IMG/VR virus record: IMGVR_UViG_3300047444_000577
Coordinates: 34,441 to 98,440 of that record
Direction: 5' to 3' (one strand)
Length of the DNA: 64,000 nt
Source of the DNA: a virus
Below the pieces are notes generated by a model. It did not search any database and had not been told where the DNA came from. It saw nothing but the letters and a program-made list of their open reading frames with translations. Below are positions 26,530 through 35,212 of the stretch, one piece after another. Each line of letters opens with the position of its first letter. The stretch's first letter is position 1. The position numbers were made by a program, and so were the translations under genes.

Positions 26530-26820
26530 TCAGATTTCGATCAGGCGCGTGGGGGTGAGGTTCCGCGTCGCGCGCTTGGCCTCGCGGCGGCTCCCGAAGG
26601 GGTCACCGCGCTGAATGACGTCTCCGCTGGGCAGGACCTCGTGCACGGCGTACTGGCGCGTGCGGCTGCCGTCCTCTGCCTCGACGGGAGTGCCACGTAC
26701 GAGGTATCGGTCGTCGATGAGGCGTTTACCTACGGTCTCGCCCTGGTGCAGGCCGAGTCGTGGGACTACCTCATCGACGGTCGCCTTGGGGGTCCTGCGG
26801 CGGTCGTGGAAGGCGACCAT
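26530..26820 (-). CDS. Small basic hypothetical protein
   Basis: 96 aa, rich in Arg and Lys (HDRRRTPK; SRREAKRATRN), lying between a 133-aa unknown gene and the portal. It may be a nucleic-acid-associated packaging-region protein, but there is no recognisable domain. Confidence 0.55.
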   Translation of the reverse strand: MVAFHDRRRTPKATVDEVVPRLGLHQGETVGKRLIDDRYLVRGTPVEAEDGSRTRQYAVHEVLPSGDVIQRGDPFGSRREAKRATRNLTPTRLIEI

Positions 26821-26822
26821 GC

Positions 26823-27224
26823 TCAGTCGTCAACCACGGCGGGGTTGATCCGCTGGTACCGGCCGCCGGAGCGGTCGACCTGCTCGTAGGAGACGCTGGC
26901 GTAGTCGGTGAAGGAGCCCTCCGCGAAGCCGCTCAGGTAGGTCGGTGCCTCGACCCAGGCTGCGGAGCCGACGTGCGCGCGCTCGGCCATGGTCTCCTGC
27001 GGAGACTTCTCGTAGACGTTCGCGTTGTGGTTGGGCCTGCCGGGCGCGGTGAGGTAGCCCTGCATGACCCCCTTGGCGAACTCCGATGGCACGTCGGTGT
27101 CGGTGGCCACGCCCTCTTCGAACCTGAGGGGACCGCGCCTGACCGAGTTCGACGCCATCTTGCGCTCGTAGACAGCGCCTGCCCGCTCCTGGACCTGGGG
27201 GTCGGGCGCGATATTTCCAGCCAT
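26823..27224 (-). CDS. Hypothetical packaging-region protein
   Basis: 133 aa with several short conserved-looking motifs (GRPNHNANVYEKSPQETM; SVSYEQVDRSGGRYQ). The stop is 2 nt from the next start, so it is co-translated with the 26530 gene. No family is recognised. Confidence 0.55.
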   Translation of the reverse strand: MAGNIAPDPQVQERAGAVYERKMASNSVRRGPLRFEEGVATDTDVPSEFAKGVMQGYLTAPGRPNHNANVYEKSPQETMAERAHVGSAAWVEAPTYLSGFAEGSFTDYASVSYEQVDRSGGRYQRINPAVVDD

Positions 27225-27287
27225 TCCGTAATCCTCTTTCGATAGCGAGGTAACGGAATAAGCGTATGAGTAATGCAGAACCGGTTG

Positions 27288-27716
27288 TTAACTAGTGGTA
27301 GCCGCCGGAAGCGTGAAAAGGCTGGCCGGAGAGGTGGTCGCCGAGGGTACCTGGATGTCGTATTCCGTGCCCCCGGGGAAGCACTCCTTGACGTGCCAGG
27401 AGAAAGCCGGGGAAACACCGACGACATCAGTGGCCAGCAACGAGATCGTCAACAGTCCCTTCTCGATCCGCGAGTTAACCTCGTGGAGCCACACAACGGT
27501 GTCGCCGTCGGTCACCCGCTGCACGGACGGGGTGAACCGGACCATGGAGCCGTTCAGCGCGTTGCCCTGGTCGTCCACGTACTTCGCGGTCACCTGTACG
27601 ACAGTGAAGTTGGTGGGGAGAGACGTGGGTGGCGTCTCCGGTCCCGCAACGGTGGAGGCCTGCTGCGCCGTCCAGCCCGGGGAGCCCCATTCGTCGCCGT
27701 ACCAGTCGTTTGCCAT
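27288..27716 (-). CDS. Hypothetical Ig-like protein downstream of terminase
   Basis: 142 aa from ATG 27716, chosen because the longer frame overlaps terminase. After an aromatic N-terminus (MANDWYGDEWGSPGW), the rest alternates as beta strands (TVVQVTAKYVDDQGNAL; TVVWLHEVNSRI; GTEYDIQVP) like an Ig/FN3-type domain. A minor head or decoration role is possible. Confidence 0.6.
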   Translation of the reverse strand: MANDWYGDEWGSPGWTAQQASTVAGPETPPTSLPTNFTVVQVTAKYVDDQGNALNGSMVRFTPSVQRVTDGDTVVWLHEVNSRIEKGLLTISLLATDVVGVSPAFSWHVKECFPGGTEYDIQVPSATTSPASLFTLPAATTS

Positions 27717-27730
27717 CGGGGGTCCTGTCG

Positions 27731-29296
27731 TTAGCGGAAGGGAGATCGAGAGACCTCGACCTCGGGCAGGGTGAAGTCCTTGGTGAGCACGCATGCCAGC
27801 GCGAGGGAGTCGGCGTAGTCGTCGTGGGCGTCGGCCGCCTTAGGTGCTTCGGCCAGGACGTAGGGGCCCTCGAATTTCTTCTCCAGGTCTTCCATCTGCT
27901 GCCTGAACCTTTTGTACGTTTTGAGGCGTCGCGTGTAGGCGTGGGCGGGCCAGGAGAGCAGCCCTCGGTCCATCAGTTCCATCAGGTGCTTCCAGCGCTT
28001 GGACTGCTCGGGTCGCTGGGAGGACAGGGGCACGATGTGTATGTCCGGCATCAGAACCTGCAGGCGCGAAAGGACGACGTCGCCCACACCGCCCTCGTCG
28101 ACTCCGACGGCGTAGACGGAGTAGGAGCGCACGAACTCCACGATTCGGAAGTACTGCTCCTCCCAGGCCATGCCGCCCAGGTCCATCCAGTTCAGCACCC
28201 GGTGCTCGTAGTACCCGTACTCGTCGGGCCGGTCCCACCTCACCCACACCGCCGTGACGATGGTGGAGTCCTGCTTGCGGGCGGGGTCGATGCCGATGAC
28301 GACGTGGCTCTTGTGGTAACTCTTCACCGCCTGCATGGACGTGTCGCCGAGTTCGTCCAGGCGCTCCGAGGTGGTGAACATGCCCTTGTCCAGGAGCCAC
28401 ATGAGCCTGTAGGACAGTTTGAACTCGTCGCTGTCCTCGCCGATGCGCAGAAGTTCCTTGTTGACGAACTTCTTGTAGTTGGCGTTCCACTTGGAGACCT
28501 CGCGCCAGTCGGCGTCGAAGTGGTTCTGGCGGGCCCCGCGCCGGGTGGCAGTGCGCTTGTTGATCTGGATCTGGTTGTAGAACACGCCCTTCTCGTAAGT
28601 GGGCGTGCCGGTGAAGCACATCGTGGCGTTGGTCGAGGCACCCATCGGGCCGATCGACTTGTTCACCATCTTCTCGTCCGCGCCCTGGCACTCGTCGATC
28701 AAGATCAAGTGGTAGGTGCGTCCTTCGATGGTGGCGCGGGGGTGGCACGTCTGCTTGCGCACCAGCGAGCCGGAGCGCTTGAGGGACAGCGAGCGGCCCT
28801 TGCCCTGGATCGAGTCGTCGATCTCGGGGTCGGCCAGGACTGCCAGGGCGTGCTCACTGGTCAGTCGGGCCACGATTCGCCCGTAGAGGTTGTCGGCCTG
28901 CTCCTCGACCGGCGCGAAGGCTCCGACCCAGAGGCCCTCCTTGTACTTGCCCAGGAGGTCAGGGAACAGCTTCGCGAGCCGAGGGAACATGATCATGCAG
29001 GCGGCGACAACGTTGGCCACCGTCTCGGACTTACCGGACTGGCGGGAGAACAGGGCAGTGAGAGTGGCCCCGTCGTTGATGATCAGGGACTCGATCAGGC
29101 GGGCTGCAAAGGGGCGCTGGTAGCCGTACAGCGGGTGGCCAGAGACCTCATCGACCACGAGGAGCATCTTGGCCACGAGTTGGTCGACAAAGGCCTGGCT
29201 TGTCTCATCGAGGATGACCTCGGTGTCCAGGCGCGCTTGGTGCTCTTCGTCGGTCTCATCGCTGATGACGTCGTAGTCGTAGTCTTCTGCCTCCAT
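27731..29296 (-). CDS. Terminase large subunit
   Basis: 521 aa, the usual length. The ATPase domain shows an arginine-type P-loop FSRQSGKSE at about residue 85 and a Walker B LILIDECQG at about 200. The nuclease half shows acidic sites VIGIDPARKQDST (about 335), VGVDEGGVGD (about 410) and a C-terminal YADSLALA (about 498). It pumps DNA into the head using ATP and cuts it. It is the first gene of the virion operon in transcription order, with small unknown genes upstream. Confidence 0.93.
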   Translation of the reverse strand: MEAEDYDYDVISDETDEEHQARLDTEVILDETSQAFVDQLVAKMLLVVDEVSGHPLYGYQRPFAARLIESLIINDGATLTALFSRQSGKSETVANVVAACMIMFPRLAKLFPDLLGKYKEGLWVGAFAPVEEQADNLYGRIVARLTSEHALAVLADPEIDDSIQGKGRSLSLKRSGSLVRKQTCHPRATIEGRTYHLILIDECQGADEKMVNKSIGPMGASTNATMCFTGTPTYEKGVFYNQIQINKRTATRRGARQNHFDADWREVSKWNANYKKFVNKELLRIGEDSDEFKLSYRLMWLLDKGMFTTSERLDELGDTSMQAVKSYHKSHVVIGIDPARKQDSTIVTAVWVRWDRPDEYGYYEHRVLNWMDLGGMAWEEQYFRIVEFVRSYSVYAVGVDEGGVGDVVLSRLQVLMPDIHIVPLSSQRPEQSKRWKHLMELMDRGLLSWPAHAYTRRLKTYKRFRQQMEDLEKKFEGPYVLAEAPKAADAHDDYADSLALACVLTKDFTLPEVEVSRSPFR

Positions 29297-29373
29297 AACG
29301 GAACACGCCCAATCCCAAACCCGGTTTTGCTATCCGGATTCGAGATTAGGCGTATTCAGCTACCGCTTTGTAA

Positions 29374-29637
29374 TTATCGGTTCTCGGGTCGAACGTCCCG
29401 CTCTTTCGCGATCTGTGCGGCGCGCTGCCGGGTGAACCCGAACATCTCCCCCAGGGACGCGAAGGAGTACTTCCGCGTCAGGTACACCGCGTACATCAAC
29501 GCATCCCGTGCCTCGGAAGCGCTGGCCGGATAATCGGTGGCGCAGCGGATATCGCAGTAGATGACCCGCTCGTCCTTGCCGATGCCGAGCAACCTCCGGC
29601 ACCCGCGACAGCGCACGTCCTGGAGGAGGTCAGCCAT
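29374..29637 (-). CDS. Zinc-ribbon plus helix-turn-helix protein (possible small terminase)
   Basis: 87 aa from ATG 29637. Two Cys pairs (VRCRGCRRLLG and IYCDIRCATD) form a Com-like zinc ribbon, and the C-terminal FASLGEMFGFTRQRAAQIA is a clear helix-turn-helix. A DNA-binding protein directly upstream of the large terminase could be the small subunit, or a late-gene activator. No other small terminase candidate is evident here. Confidence 0.65.
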   Translation of the reverse strand: MADLLQDVRCRGCRRLLGIGKDERVIYCDIRCATDYPASASEARDALMYAVYLTRKYSFASLGEMFGFTRQRAAQIAKERDVRPENR

Positions 29638-29866
29638 CTTCCTTAGCGCCCCCCAGCTCGTGCCGGATAGCCTCAAGCCCCCCGCTCACCTCGTCGAGGA
29701 GTTCCAGTGGGAAGGTGATTCCGCGACCGTACTGCTTCAGTGACGGGATGAACTCCCGCAGGTCTACGAAGTCCCCGTCGTTCGGTGACGCGACCAAGGA
29801 GACATGCAGCTCCTTGTCGGACACATAGGGCACGCGTACGCGGACCTTTCGTGCTGCCTCGGCCAT
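29630..29866 (-). CDS. Small hypothetical protein
   Basis: 78 aa from ATG 29866 (MAEAARKVRV); a longer frame has no better start. It overlaps the zinc-ribbon gene by 8 nt. Mixed alpha/beta with an acidic end. No family is recognised. Confidence 0.55.
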   Translation of the reverse strand: MAEAARKVRVRVPYVSDKELHVSLVASPNDGDFVDLREFIPSLKQYGRGITFPLELLDEVSGGLEAIRHELGGAKEDG

Positions 29867-29940
29867 CAATACCTCCGCCGTCTCGTATACACCCACCGAT
29901 CCTACGCGGGCGCAAGCGGATACGGCAACTCGCTTGACGC

Positions 29941-30195
29941 TCAGTAGAGGCCAATCCAGTGGCACACCGTCGATATGGCCAGCAGAACTGCGACGACCTT
30001 CACCACGCGCCAGAACTCACCCGGCGCATGCGGTCCCCCAATGCCCTGCTGCATACGCTGCTCGTACATCTGGTGCTGCTCGAAGTAGAACTGCTGCTGT
30101 TGCAGCTCCATTAGTTGCTCGGTCGCCTCGTGGTCGCCGGAGGACGTGCTGTACTGCGCCTGGGCTCTCTGGCTCGCACTGTTGAAGTCGCTCAT
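29941..30195 (-). CDS. Gln-rich protein with C-terminal membrane anchor
   Basis: 84 aa. The N-terminal two thirds are Gln/Glu-rich helix (EQLMELQQQQFYFEQHQMYE) and the end is one hydrophobic segment (VVKVVAVLLAISTVCHWIGLY). It resembles a tail-anchored or spanin/holin-like accessory in layout, but no family is recognised. It has a good GGAGAGG ribosome-binding site, inside the end of the recombinase frame. Confidence 0.6.
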   Translation of the reverse strand: MSDFNSASQRAQAQYSTSSGDHEATEQLMELQQQQFYFEQHQMYEQRMQQGIGGPHAPGEFWRVVKVVAVLLAISTVCHWIGLY

Positions 30196-30212
30196 CGTTC
30201 CCTCTCCCTGCT

Positions 30213-31292
30213 TCACTGCGTCCGGCGCAGCGGTACGACATTCTCCTGGCTGACCATGGCGGTAAGGAAGGGCTTCCCCCGGAGCATCTGGTCCCGGCGT
30301 GCTCGCTCGCTGGACAGGCCAAGGTACCGCTCAGTGGTGGACATGGATGCATGGTGCAGCAGAGCACTGACAGTGCGCAGTGCTGCGTCGTAGCCGATCT
30401 CGTTGGTCATGCTATCGAAATAGGCGCGGGCGACTGCCCGGCGCAGGGTGTGGGTGCCCTCGTAGCGGGTGGGCAGACCTACAGCGGCCAGGGCGTGCTT
30501 GACGATCTTCTCGGTGCGGGTGACCGGGCGCTCGGGGTGGTAGGTGTACGGGGTGCGCTCCAGGATCCTCGTGCCGGTGTTGGGGTCGAGGTAGTTGCGG
30601 GCGATGACGTTGCCGGACCGTGCGGGGAAGAGGTAGTCGTCGGCGCGCAGGGGGCGACCAAGGGTGGCGGCGTACTCGACGAGCCAGACCCGCAGTTCTC
30701 GTTCGAGGTCGGCGGTCAGGGGCATCTCGTCCTCCTCCTGGGTTTTGACCACGGTCACGAAGACCTCCCCGGCCGCGAAGTCGATGTCACCGACGCGGAT
30801 GCCCGTGATCTCGCTGGCACGGCAGGCGGTGTTGATGGCCACGGCCAGGTAGGCACGGTGCATGGCGCACTCGGCCTGGTCCAGGAGCTGGAGCAGCAGG
30901 TTGGGGCTGGGCTGCTGGCGGCGTCGGCGGGGCAGCTTGAGTGGCTCGACGCCGTCAAGGAGGGTGCCGGACTCGGTGTAGCCGTTGGCCTTGGCCCAGG
31001 TGAAGAAGACCCGCAGCCTGGCGCGGTAGTTGTTGTGGGTGCCGGGGCCGACGGCCTCGCGGATGGTTTGGCCCTTGATGCGGGTGGAGTGGGTGTCCAT
31101 GACGCCCCCCTCGCCGTAGAAGAAGTCGCGGACGACGTCCATGGTGAGCTGGCTGAAGTCGGGGTCACCCACGTGTCCGGCGAATCGTGGCAGCAGGGTG
31201 CGGTCGACTCGCATGGTGTTGTGCGCCTTCCCGGCCCGCTTGCGCAGGGACAGGTACTCGGTGACTGCGGTGCTGACTGTGCCGCTGCTCAT
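30213..31292 (-). CDS. Tyrosine recombinase/integrase
   Basis: 359 aa. An N-terminal SAM-like core-binding domain (about 1-115) precedes the catalytic domain. Catalytic residues are visible in order: Arg in CRASEITGIR (about 157), Lys in VTVVKTQEE (about 180), His-x-x-Arg in GTHTLRRAVA (about 282), His in LLHHASMS (about 312) and the Tyr nucleophile in STTERYLGL (about 322). It cuts and rejoins DNA at att-type sites. It is divergent from the serine integrase 400 bp away. It could serve as a second integrase, an excision/dimer-resolution enzyme or a relic of a second element. Confidence 0.92.
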   Translation of the reverse strand: MSSGTVSTAVTEYLSLRKRAGKAHNTMRVDRTLLPRFAGHVGDPDFSQLTMDVVRDFFYGEGGVMDTHSTRIKGQTIREAVGPGTHNNYRARLRVFFTWAKANGYTESGTLLDGVEPLKLPRRRRQQPSPNLLLQLLDQAECAMHRAYLAVAINTACRASEITGIRVGDIDFAAGEVFVTVVKTQEEDEMPLTADLERELRVWLVEYAATLGRPLRADDYLFPARSGNVIARNYLDPNTGTRILERTPYTYHPERPVTRTEKIVKHALAAVGLPTRYEGTHTLRRAVARAYFDSMTNEIGYDAALRTVSALLHHASMSTTERYLGLSSERARRDQMLRGKPFLTAMVSQENVVPLRRTQ

Positions 31293-31409
31293 GTGGACCT
31301 CCTGGTGCGGGGTGCTGGTGAGGCAACGCTACAGACGTCAAGCGATATCTGCAACCTTCTTGACAGGGTGAGGCTAGCAATAACAAGGAATCGGTACTAT
31401 GGTTCCGGT

Positions 31410-31571
31410 ATGAACCAGACCGAAGAGCGCACCGACCGACTTCATACCTACGCGGCTCCCAACCAGCCGCGCGTGACCGTGAGCTGGAAGACCCGCGAGT
31501 GGAGCAACGCCGACCGGGACAAGTTGGCCCGGACGCTCTTCGGCCCACGCCCCGACGGTCGGTCTCACTGA
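31410..31571 (+). CDS. Small basic protein between the two recombinases, possibly leaderless
   Basis: 53 aa. The ATG lies 10 nt after a TACTAT box and lacks a Shine-Dalgarno sequence, so the mRNA may be leaderless. The protein is charged (MNQTEERTDR ... ADRDKLARTLFGPRPDGRSH) with one LHT word at codons 11-13, the only plus-strand case. Its size and place fit a recombination directionality factor, but there is no sequence evidence for that. Confidence 0.5.
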   Translation: MNQTEERTDRLHTYAAPNQPRVTVSWKTREWSNADRDKLARTLFGPRPDGRSH

Positions 31572-31628
31572 CTCAGAACAATCCGCCCCAGCAGCCCGTT
31601 GCTATCCGATAGTCTCCAAGCAATAGAT

Positions 31629-31662
31629 GACCCCCCGACGGGCGGCTACCTGTCGGGGGGTC
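31629..31662. terminator. GC hairpin upstream of the serine integrase
   Basis: GACCCCCCGAC pairs with GTCGGGGGGTC around a short loop. It separates the small 31410 gene from the integrase. The 31572-31628 spacer just before it is the natural place to look for attP, which in large serine integrase systems lies beside the gene. Confidence 0.7.
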
Positions 31663-31685
31663 TAACAGTCTGCTAGGGAGACTGC

Positions 31686-33719
31686 ATGGGCAAGCCCACT
31701 ACCCGCCAGAGGTTCCTCGCACGGGCAGACAAGGTTCTGCGTGTAGCGATTTACCTCCGCGTGTCCACCGCCGCGCAGGTCCAGGGATACGGACTCCAGA
31801 CCCAGAACGAGATGTGCCACGACACCCTCACCGTGAAGATGCGCGGGCAGCGGTTCGTAATCGTGGACACCTACACCGACGCGGGCGTGAGCGGCAAGAA
31901 GGCCAGCCGCCCCCAGTTCGACCGCATGAACCAGGACATCGCCGACGGCAAGATCGACGTCGTCGTGGTCGCCAAGGTCGACCGCATCGGTCGCACGATG
32001 GAGGACATCCACCGCTGGGTGTTCGACATCGACCATGTCGGCATCCGCCTCATCACCGCAGACGGCCGTCTGGACAATGCCGACGACACCTTCAAATTGA
32101 TGCTCTCCCTGCTGGCGTGGATGGCCGACACCGAGCACCTGCTGATCCTGGAGCGCACCACCGGAGGCCGCGAGGCCAAGCTGCATGAGGGTGGTTGGGT
32201 CGGCGGAGGCACGCCCTTCGGGTTCATGCTCGAAGGCAAGGGTGCTACTGCCAAGCCGGTCGCCAATCCTGCCGAGGTCGAGATCCTGGAACTGGCTATC
32301 GGGAGCATCGTTGATCACGACATGACGGTGAAGGAGGCCGCTGACTCGCTGAACAATCTCGGGAAAGTCAATCGACACGGCGGCAAGTGGGAGCAGTCGA
32401 ACCTCCGTCAGATCCTGCTCGGCAATGCCCTGCTCGGCTTTATGGCGTTCCGCGACGAGGAAGCCAACGGCAGTCGCGCAAATGCGGCACGCGACGAGGA
32501 GACCGGCGAATACCTGCACGGTGACACCGGGCGCGTCAGCCTCCCCGAAATCATCCCCCTGGAGCGCATCAAGGCCGTGCGGGCCGCACTCACGCGACGG
32601 GGTCCTCAGCGTCACCGTGAAGCGGGAATGTACCTGCTCTCGAAGAGGCTTTTCGGGCTGTGCGGAAACTACTACAGCGGGGCCGTGAAGACGCATAACG
32701 ACCGTCGGTCCTACCGCTGCACAGGCACGCTCTCCTCCCACAAGAACTACGTGGGCTGCGGCTGCACGGAGATCGACGCGGATGAGGTCGAACGCGTGGT
32801 CTGGCAGACCGTCTCCGAGGGTTTCCGGGACCGGGGACACCTGCAGGACCTGGCCGACCAGTGGCTCGGTGCTGTGCCCCTTCTGGCCACCGGCTACCGC
32901 GAGCGCATCGCGGAGCTGGAGGAGCTGCTGGAGCGCAAGCGAAAGAGCCGCAAGAAGCGTCTCGTGACCCTGCTGGCGTTGGCTGACGACGATGACGACT
33001 TCGATGCCGAGATGCTGGCCGACGTCAAGGCCGAGCTGAAGAACCAGGAAACCAAGATCGAGAAGGAGCTGAACCAGGTGCGGGGGTGGCTCGCCGACGC
33101 GGAGGTGCAGGAGCAGCGGGTCGCCGATGTATTGACCCTGGCGGACCGGGTACGTCCCGATCTGGACAGCCTGACCGAGATGCAGATGCTCGACGCCCTG
33201 ACGCTCTTCGACATCGGAGTGCACGTCCGCTCGCGGGTGGAGCGGCGGGCGGTGAAGCCGACGGAGTTCGAGACTTGGTTCAAGGGCTCCGGCCTGCTGG
33301 TGCCCGCTGTGCTGAGCGACGAGTCGTGGGCCGCCGTGGTGGACCTGTTCCCGCCCGCACGGGGCACCAAGCCGCAGCGGTCGCGTCGGGAGATCCTGGA
33401 TGCGGTGTTCTACAAGGTCCGCCACGGTCTGTCGTGGCCGGAGATGCCGGAGGAGTTCACGGCGGTGGAGAGCATAAAGGTGCTGGCGACAAAGCTGCTG
33501 CGGGATGGCTCGCTGCCGGAGGCTGTTCAGAGGCTGCAAGGGTTCGGGGGCACTCCGCCGCCTTCCCTCAACCCGCTGCCTGACCTTCACATCGAGGCGT
33601 CGTTCATGGAGCGCCGTCCCGATCCGAGCAACCTCACGATGGAGTGCGTTACGGAAGGACCCTCACGAGTAACCTTCGCGGAAGTGCTCCATCGTGAGTA
33701 TGTAACAGCAGCTTCCTGA
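31686..33719 (+). CDS. Large serine integrase with an added C-terminal transposase-type helix-turn-helix domain
   Basis: 677 aa; ribosome-binding site GGGAG. The resolvase domain has the catalytic Ser27 in YLRVSTAAQ and the family signature VDRIGRTMEDI. A recombinase domain and a zinc ribbon follow (Cys in LFGLCGN, YRCTG, VGCGCTE at about 324-358), then a coiled coil (about 400-470). Residues about 540-620 (LSDESWAAVVDLFPPARG ... RREILDAVFYKVRHGLSWPEMP) match the IS5-type transposase N-terminal DNA-binding domain (DUF4096), unusual for an integrase. It would catalyse attP x attB integration. Confidence 0.92.
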   Translation: MGKPTTRQRFLARADKVLRVAIYLRVSTAAQVQGYGLQTQNEMCHDTLTVKMRGQRFVIVDTYTDAGVSGKKASRPQFDRMNQDIADGKIDVVVVAKVDRIGRTMEDIHRWVFDIDHVGIRLITADGRLDNADDTFKLMLSLLAWMADTEHLLILERTTGGREAKLHEGGWVGGGTPFGFMLEGKGATAKPVANPAEVEILELAIGSIVDHDMTVKEAADSLNNLGKVNRHGGKWEQSNLRQILLGNALLGFMAFRDEEANGSRANAARDEETGEYLHGDTGRVSLPEIIPLERIKAVRAALTRRGPQRHREAGMYLLSKRLFGLCGNYYSGAVKTHNDRRSYRCTGTLSSHKNYVGCGCTEIDADEVERVVWQTVSEGFRDRGHLQDLADQWLGAVPLLATGYRERIAELEELLERKRKSRKKRLVTLLALADDDDDFDAEMLADVKAELKNQETKIEKELNQVRGWLADAEVQEQRVADVLTLADRVRPDLDSLTEMQMLDALTLFDIGVHVRSRVERRAVKPTEFETWFKGSGLLVPAVLSDESWAAVVDLFPPARGTKPQRSRREILDAVFYKVRHGLSWPEMPEEFTAVESIKVLATKLLRDGSLPEAVQRLQGFGGTPPPSLNPLPDLHIEASFMERRPDPSNLTMECVTEGPSRVTFAEVLHREYVTAAS

Positions 33720-33738
33720 CCTGCAGCTTTGAACAAAC

Positions 33739-33773
33739 AGAAGAGCCCCCGGCCACTGGCTGGGGGCTCTTCT
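33739..33773. terminator. Terminator after the serine integrase
   Basis: A near-perfect stem AGAAGAGCCCCCGGCCA / CTGGGGGCTCTTCT lies 20 nt past the integrase stop. It probably works both ways, for the integrase and for the minus-strand genes ending at 33881. Confidence 0.8.
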
Positions 33774-33880
33774 GCGTTCTCGCACCGCGCTCCATGCGGC
33801 AACACGGGGGCGGGTGCACCCGGCGGTGCGGAGAACTCTTACTCTGCTGCCCTCGTGCTGAGGAGAGTCCTGAAAGGCTA

Positions 33881-34138
33881 TCAGGCCCGCCGGTCCAGAA
33901 CGTCGAGAACGCCGAGCAGGCTCTGCGCCCCCCTGCGGGCCTCCAGCAGGCTGTCGGGGGAAGGTTCCCTCCGGTAGTCGTCCAGGGCCTTGGCGAGGCC
34001 GCTGCCTACCGCGTCGCCCCAGTTGAGCACGTCGGTCGTCGCCAGCCGGTCGAGCCGCTTGGCTGCCTTCGCGCGGAGCGGGTCGACCTTCTCCCGGCCA
34101 CCGCGCAGCCGGTTCCTCACATCAGTCCAAGCGCGCAC
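33881..34138 (-). CDS. Small helical hypothetical protein
   Basis: 85 aa from a GTG at 34138 that overlaps the 34117 gene by 22 nt. Charged and helical (RGGREKVDPLRAKAAKRLDRL; SLLEARRGAQSLLGVL). It ends the minus-strand run before the shared terminator. No family is recognised. Confidence 0.55.
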   Translation of the reverse strand: MRAWTDVRNRLRGGREKVDPLRAKAAKRLDRLATTDVLNWGDAVGSGLAKALDDYRREPSPDSLLEARRGAQSLLGVLDVLDRRA

Positions 34139-34233
34139 AGAACCTCGTACTCCTCGTCCATCTCGTCGGTCTTCTTGGCCACGTACCGGCGGGCCGCAGC
34201 TTCCTGCTCCTCGGTCTCAGAGGTGGACGTCAT
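34117..34233 (-). CDS. Tiny acidic helical protein (38 aa)
   Basis: 38 aa starting ATG at 34233 inside the end of the 34217 gene, so coupled. Strongly acidic (TSTSETEEQEAAARRY; TDEMDEEYEVLCALGLM). Kept because it neatly bridges two overlapping genes. Function unknown. Confidence 0.5.
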   Translation of the reverse strand: MTSTSETEEQEAAARRYVAKKTDEMDEEYEVLCALGLM

Positions 34234-34543
34234 AGAAATTCTCCAGGACGCAGTCAGGTACCTCGTCGAAACGCTTGGTCTCGCGGATGTGCTCTTGGCT
34301 CATGGCGTCCTCACGCCCTCGCGTCGCCGTGAGCAGAGCCTCCTCCGCCGTCCGGCCGGTTCTGCGCCAGCGGCCGAGAACTATCCCGTAGCCCCGGCCC
34401 AGGTGCACGACCAGGGATCGGGACGTTCGGTACGGCGGGTCGAGTTCTTCGGTCGACGCGGTATGAAGGAAAGGCGTTTCGGGGACCAGCCTTACCGGGT
34501 GAAAGAAGAGCGGCGTCAGTGGGATATCGCGGGCGTGTGGCAT
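34217..34543 (-). CDS. Hypothetical protein
   Basis: 108 aa. It has beta-strand rich N-terminal half (SRSLVVHLGRGYGIVLGRW) and a helical end (MSQEHIRETKRFDEVPDC). It carries an LHT word at about codons 26-28. It starts 4 nt after the zinc-ribbon gene ends. No family is recognised. Confidence 0.6.
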   Translation of the reverse strand: MPHARDIPLTPLFFHPVRLVPETPFLHTASTEELDPPYRTSRSLVVHLGRGYGIVLGRWRRTGRTAEEALLTATRGREDAMSQEHIRETKRFDEVPDCVLENFYDVHL

Positions 34544-34546
34544 TCG

Positions 34547-34675
34547 TCAGTCCTCACATGCGTAGTCGAGAGCGCCACACACCCGACAGATCACGGCGCA
34601 GCGGTCATCCCCGCAGCCGTTGGCGCATTCCTCGGGATCTCCCCAGTCGCATTCGGTGCAGTATTTCGTAGGCAT
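34547..34675 (-). CDS. Tiny Cys-rich zinc-ribbon protein (42 aa)
   Basis: 42 aa with eight Cys (YCTECDW, ECANGCGDD, RCAVICRVCG, YACED), enough for two zinc sites. The ATG at 34675 is followed within the operon by the 34217 gene. Such micro zinc ribbons are common in actinophage early regions; no specific function can be given. Confidence 0.6.
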   Translation of the reverse strand: MPTKYCTECDWGDPEECANGCGDDRCAVICRVCGALDYACED

Positions 34676-34713
34676 GCACGGAGCCTATTCTTGGGCCGCC
34701 TGGAATTGGTAAG

Positions 34714-35193
34714 TCAGGAGACGCCGGTTGGCTCGTCGAGGTCGTGCTCGGGTGCGTAGGCGTAGCCGTTGAGGACGCGGTTGATTCCTCGGCCGGGGGA
34801 TTGCCAGCGCTTGAAGTTCCGCCAGACGTTCGGGGGCACGTTGTAGTACCCGTAGACCTGTCCGTTGCGGAAGCGCACCCGGAGCGTCTGGGAGTCCTTG
34901 TCGTAGCCAGCGGCAAGGGTTCGTGGGCGCGGCGGGTTGATCGAGGGGGTGGGCTGGTAGGGCAGGAGGTCGAAGTCGTCGCCGTCCTTGGCCAACTGGA
35001 TGGCTTCGGCCAGTTCCTGTGACATGACCCGCCGGGATCCTGCGCGGGCTGCGGGGTTCTCGTTGCTGGGCGGGGGTGGCTTGGGGTCGGTGAGGTGGCC
35101 GAACATCGCGCGCTCGTACTTGTTGCCAGGGCGGGCCGCGCTGATGTCGATGTGGGGGATCTCGGGGCCGCCTCGGCGGCGCTTGCTGGGCAT
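34714..35193 (-). CDS. KTSC domain protein
   Basis: 159 aa from ATG 35193 with an AGGAG site. Residues about 100-150 (AAGYDKDSQTLRVRFRNG, then YGYYNVPPNVWRNF and GRGINRVLNG) match the KTSC domain, a roughly 60-residue fold found alone or with nucleic-acid enzymes. The N-terminal half is basic and disordered. A hairpin at 35213-35245 precedes it. Function of the domain is not firmly known. Confidence 0.75.
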   Translation of the reverse strand: MPSKRRRGGPEIPHIDISAARPGNKYERAMFGHLTDPKPPPPSNENPAARAGSRRVMSQELAEAIQLAKDGDDFDLLPYQPTPSINPPRPRTLAAGYDKDSQTLRVRFRNGQVYGYYNVPPNVWRNFKRWQSPGRGINRVLNGYAYAPEHDLDEPTGVS

Positions 35194-35212
35194 AGAGGGC
35201 TCCTTAGACGAA

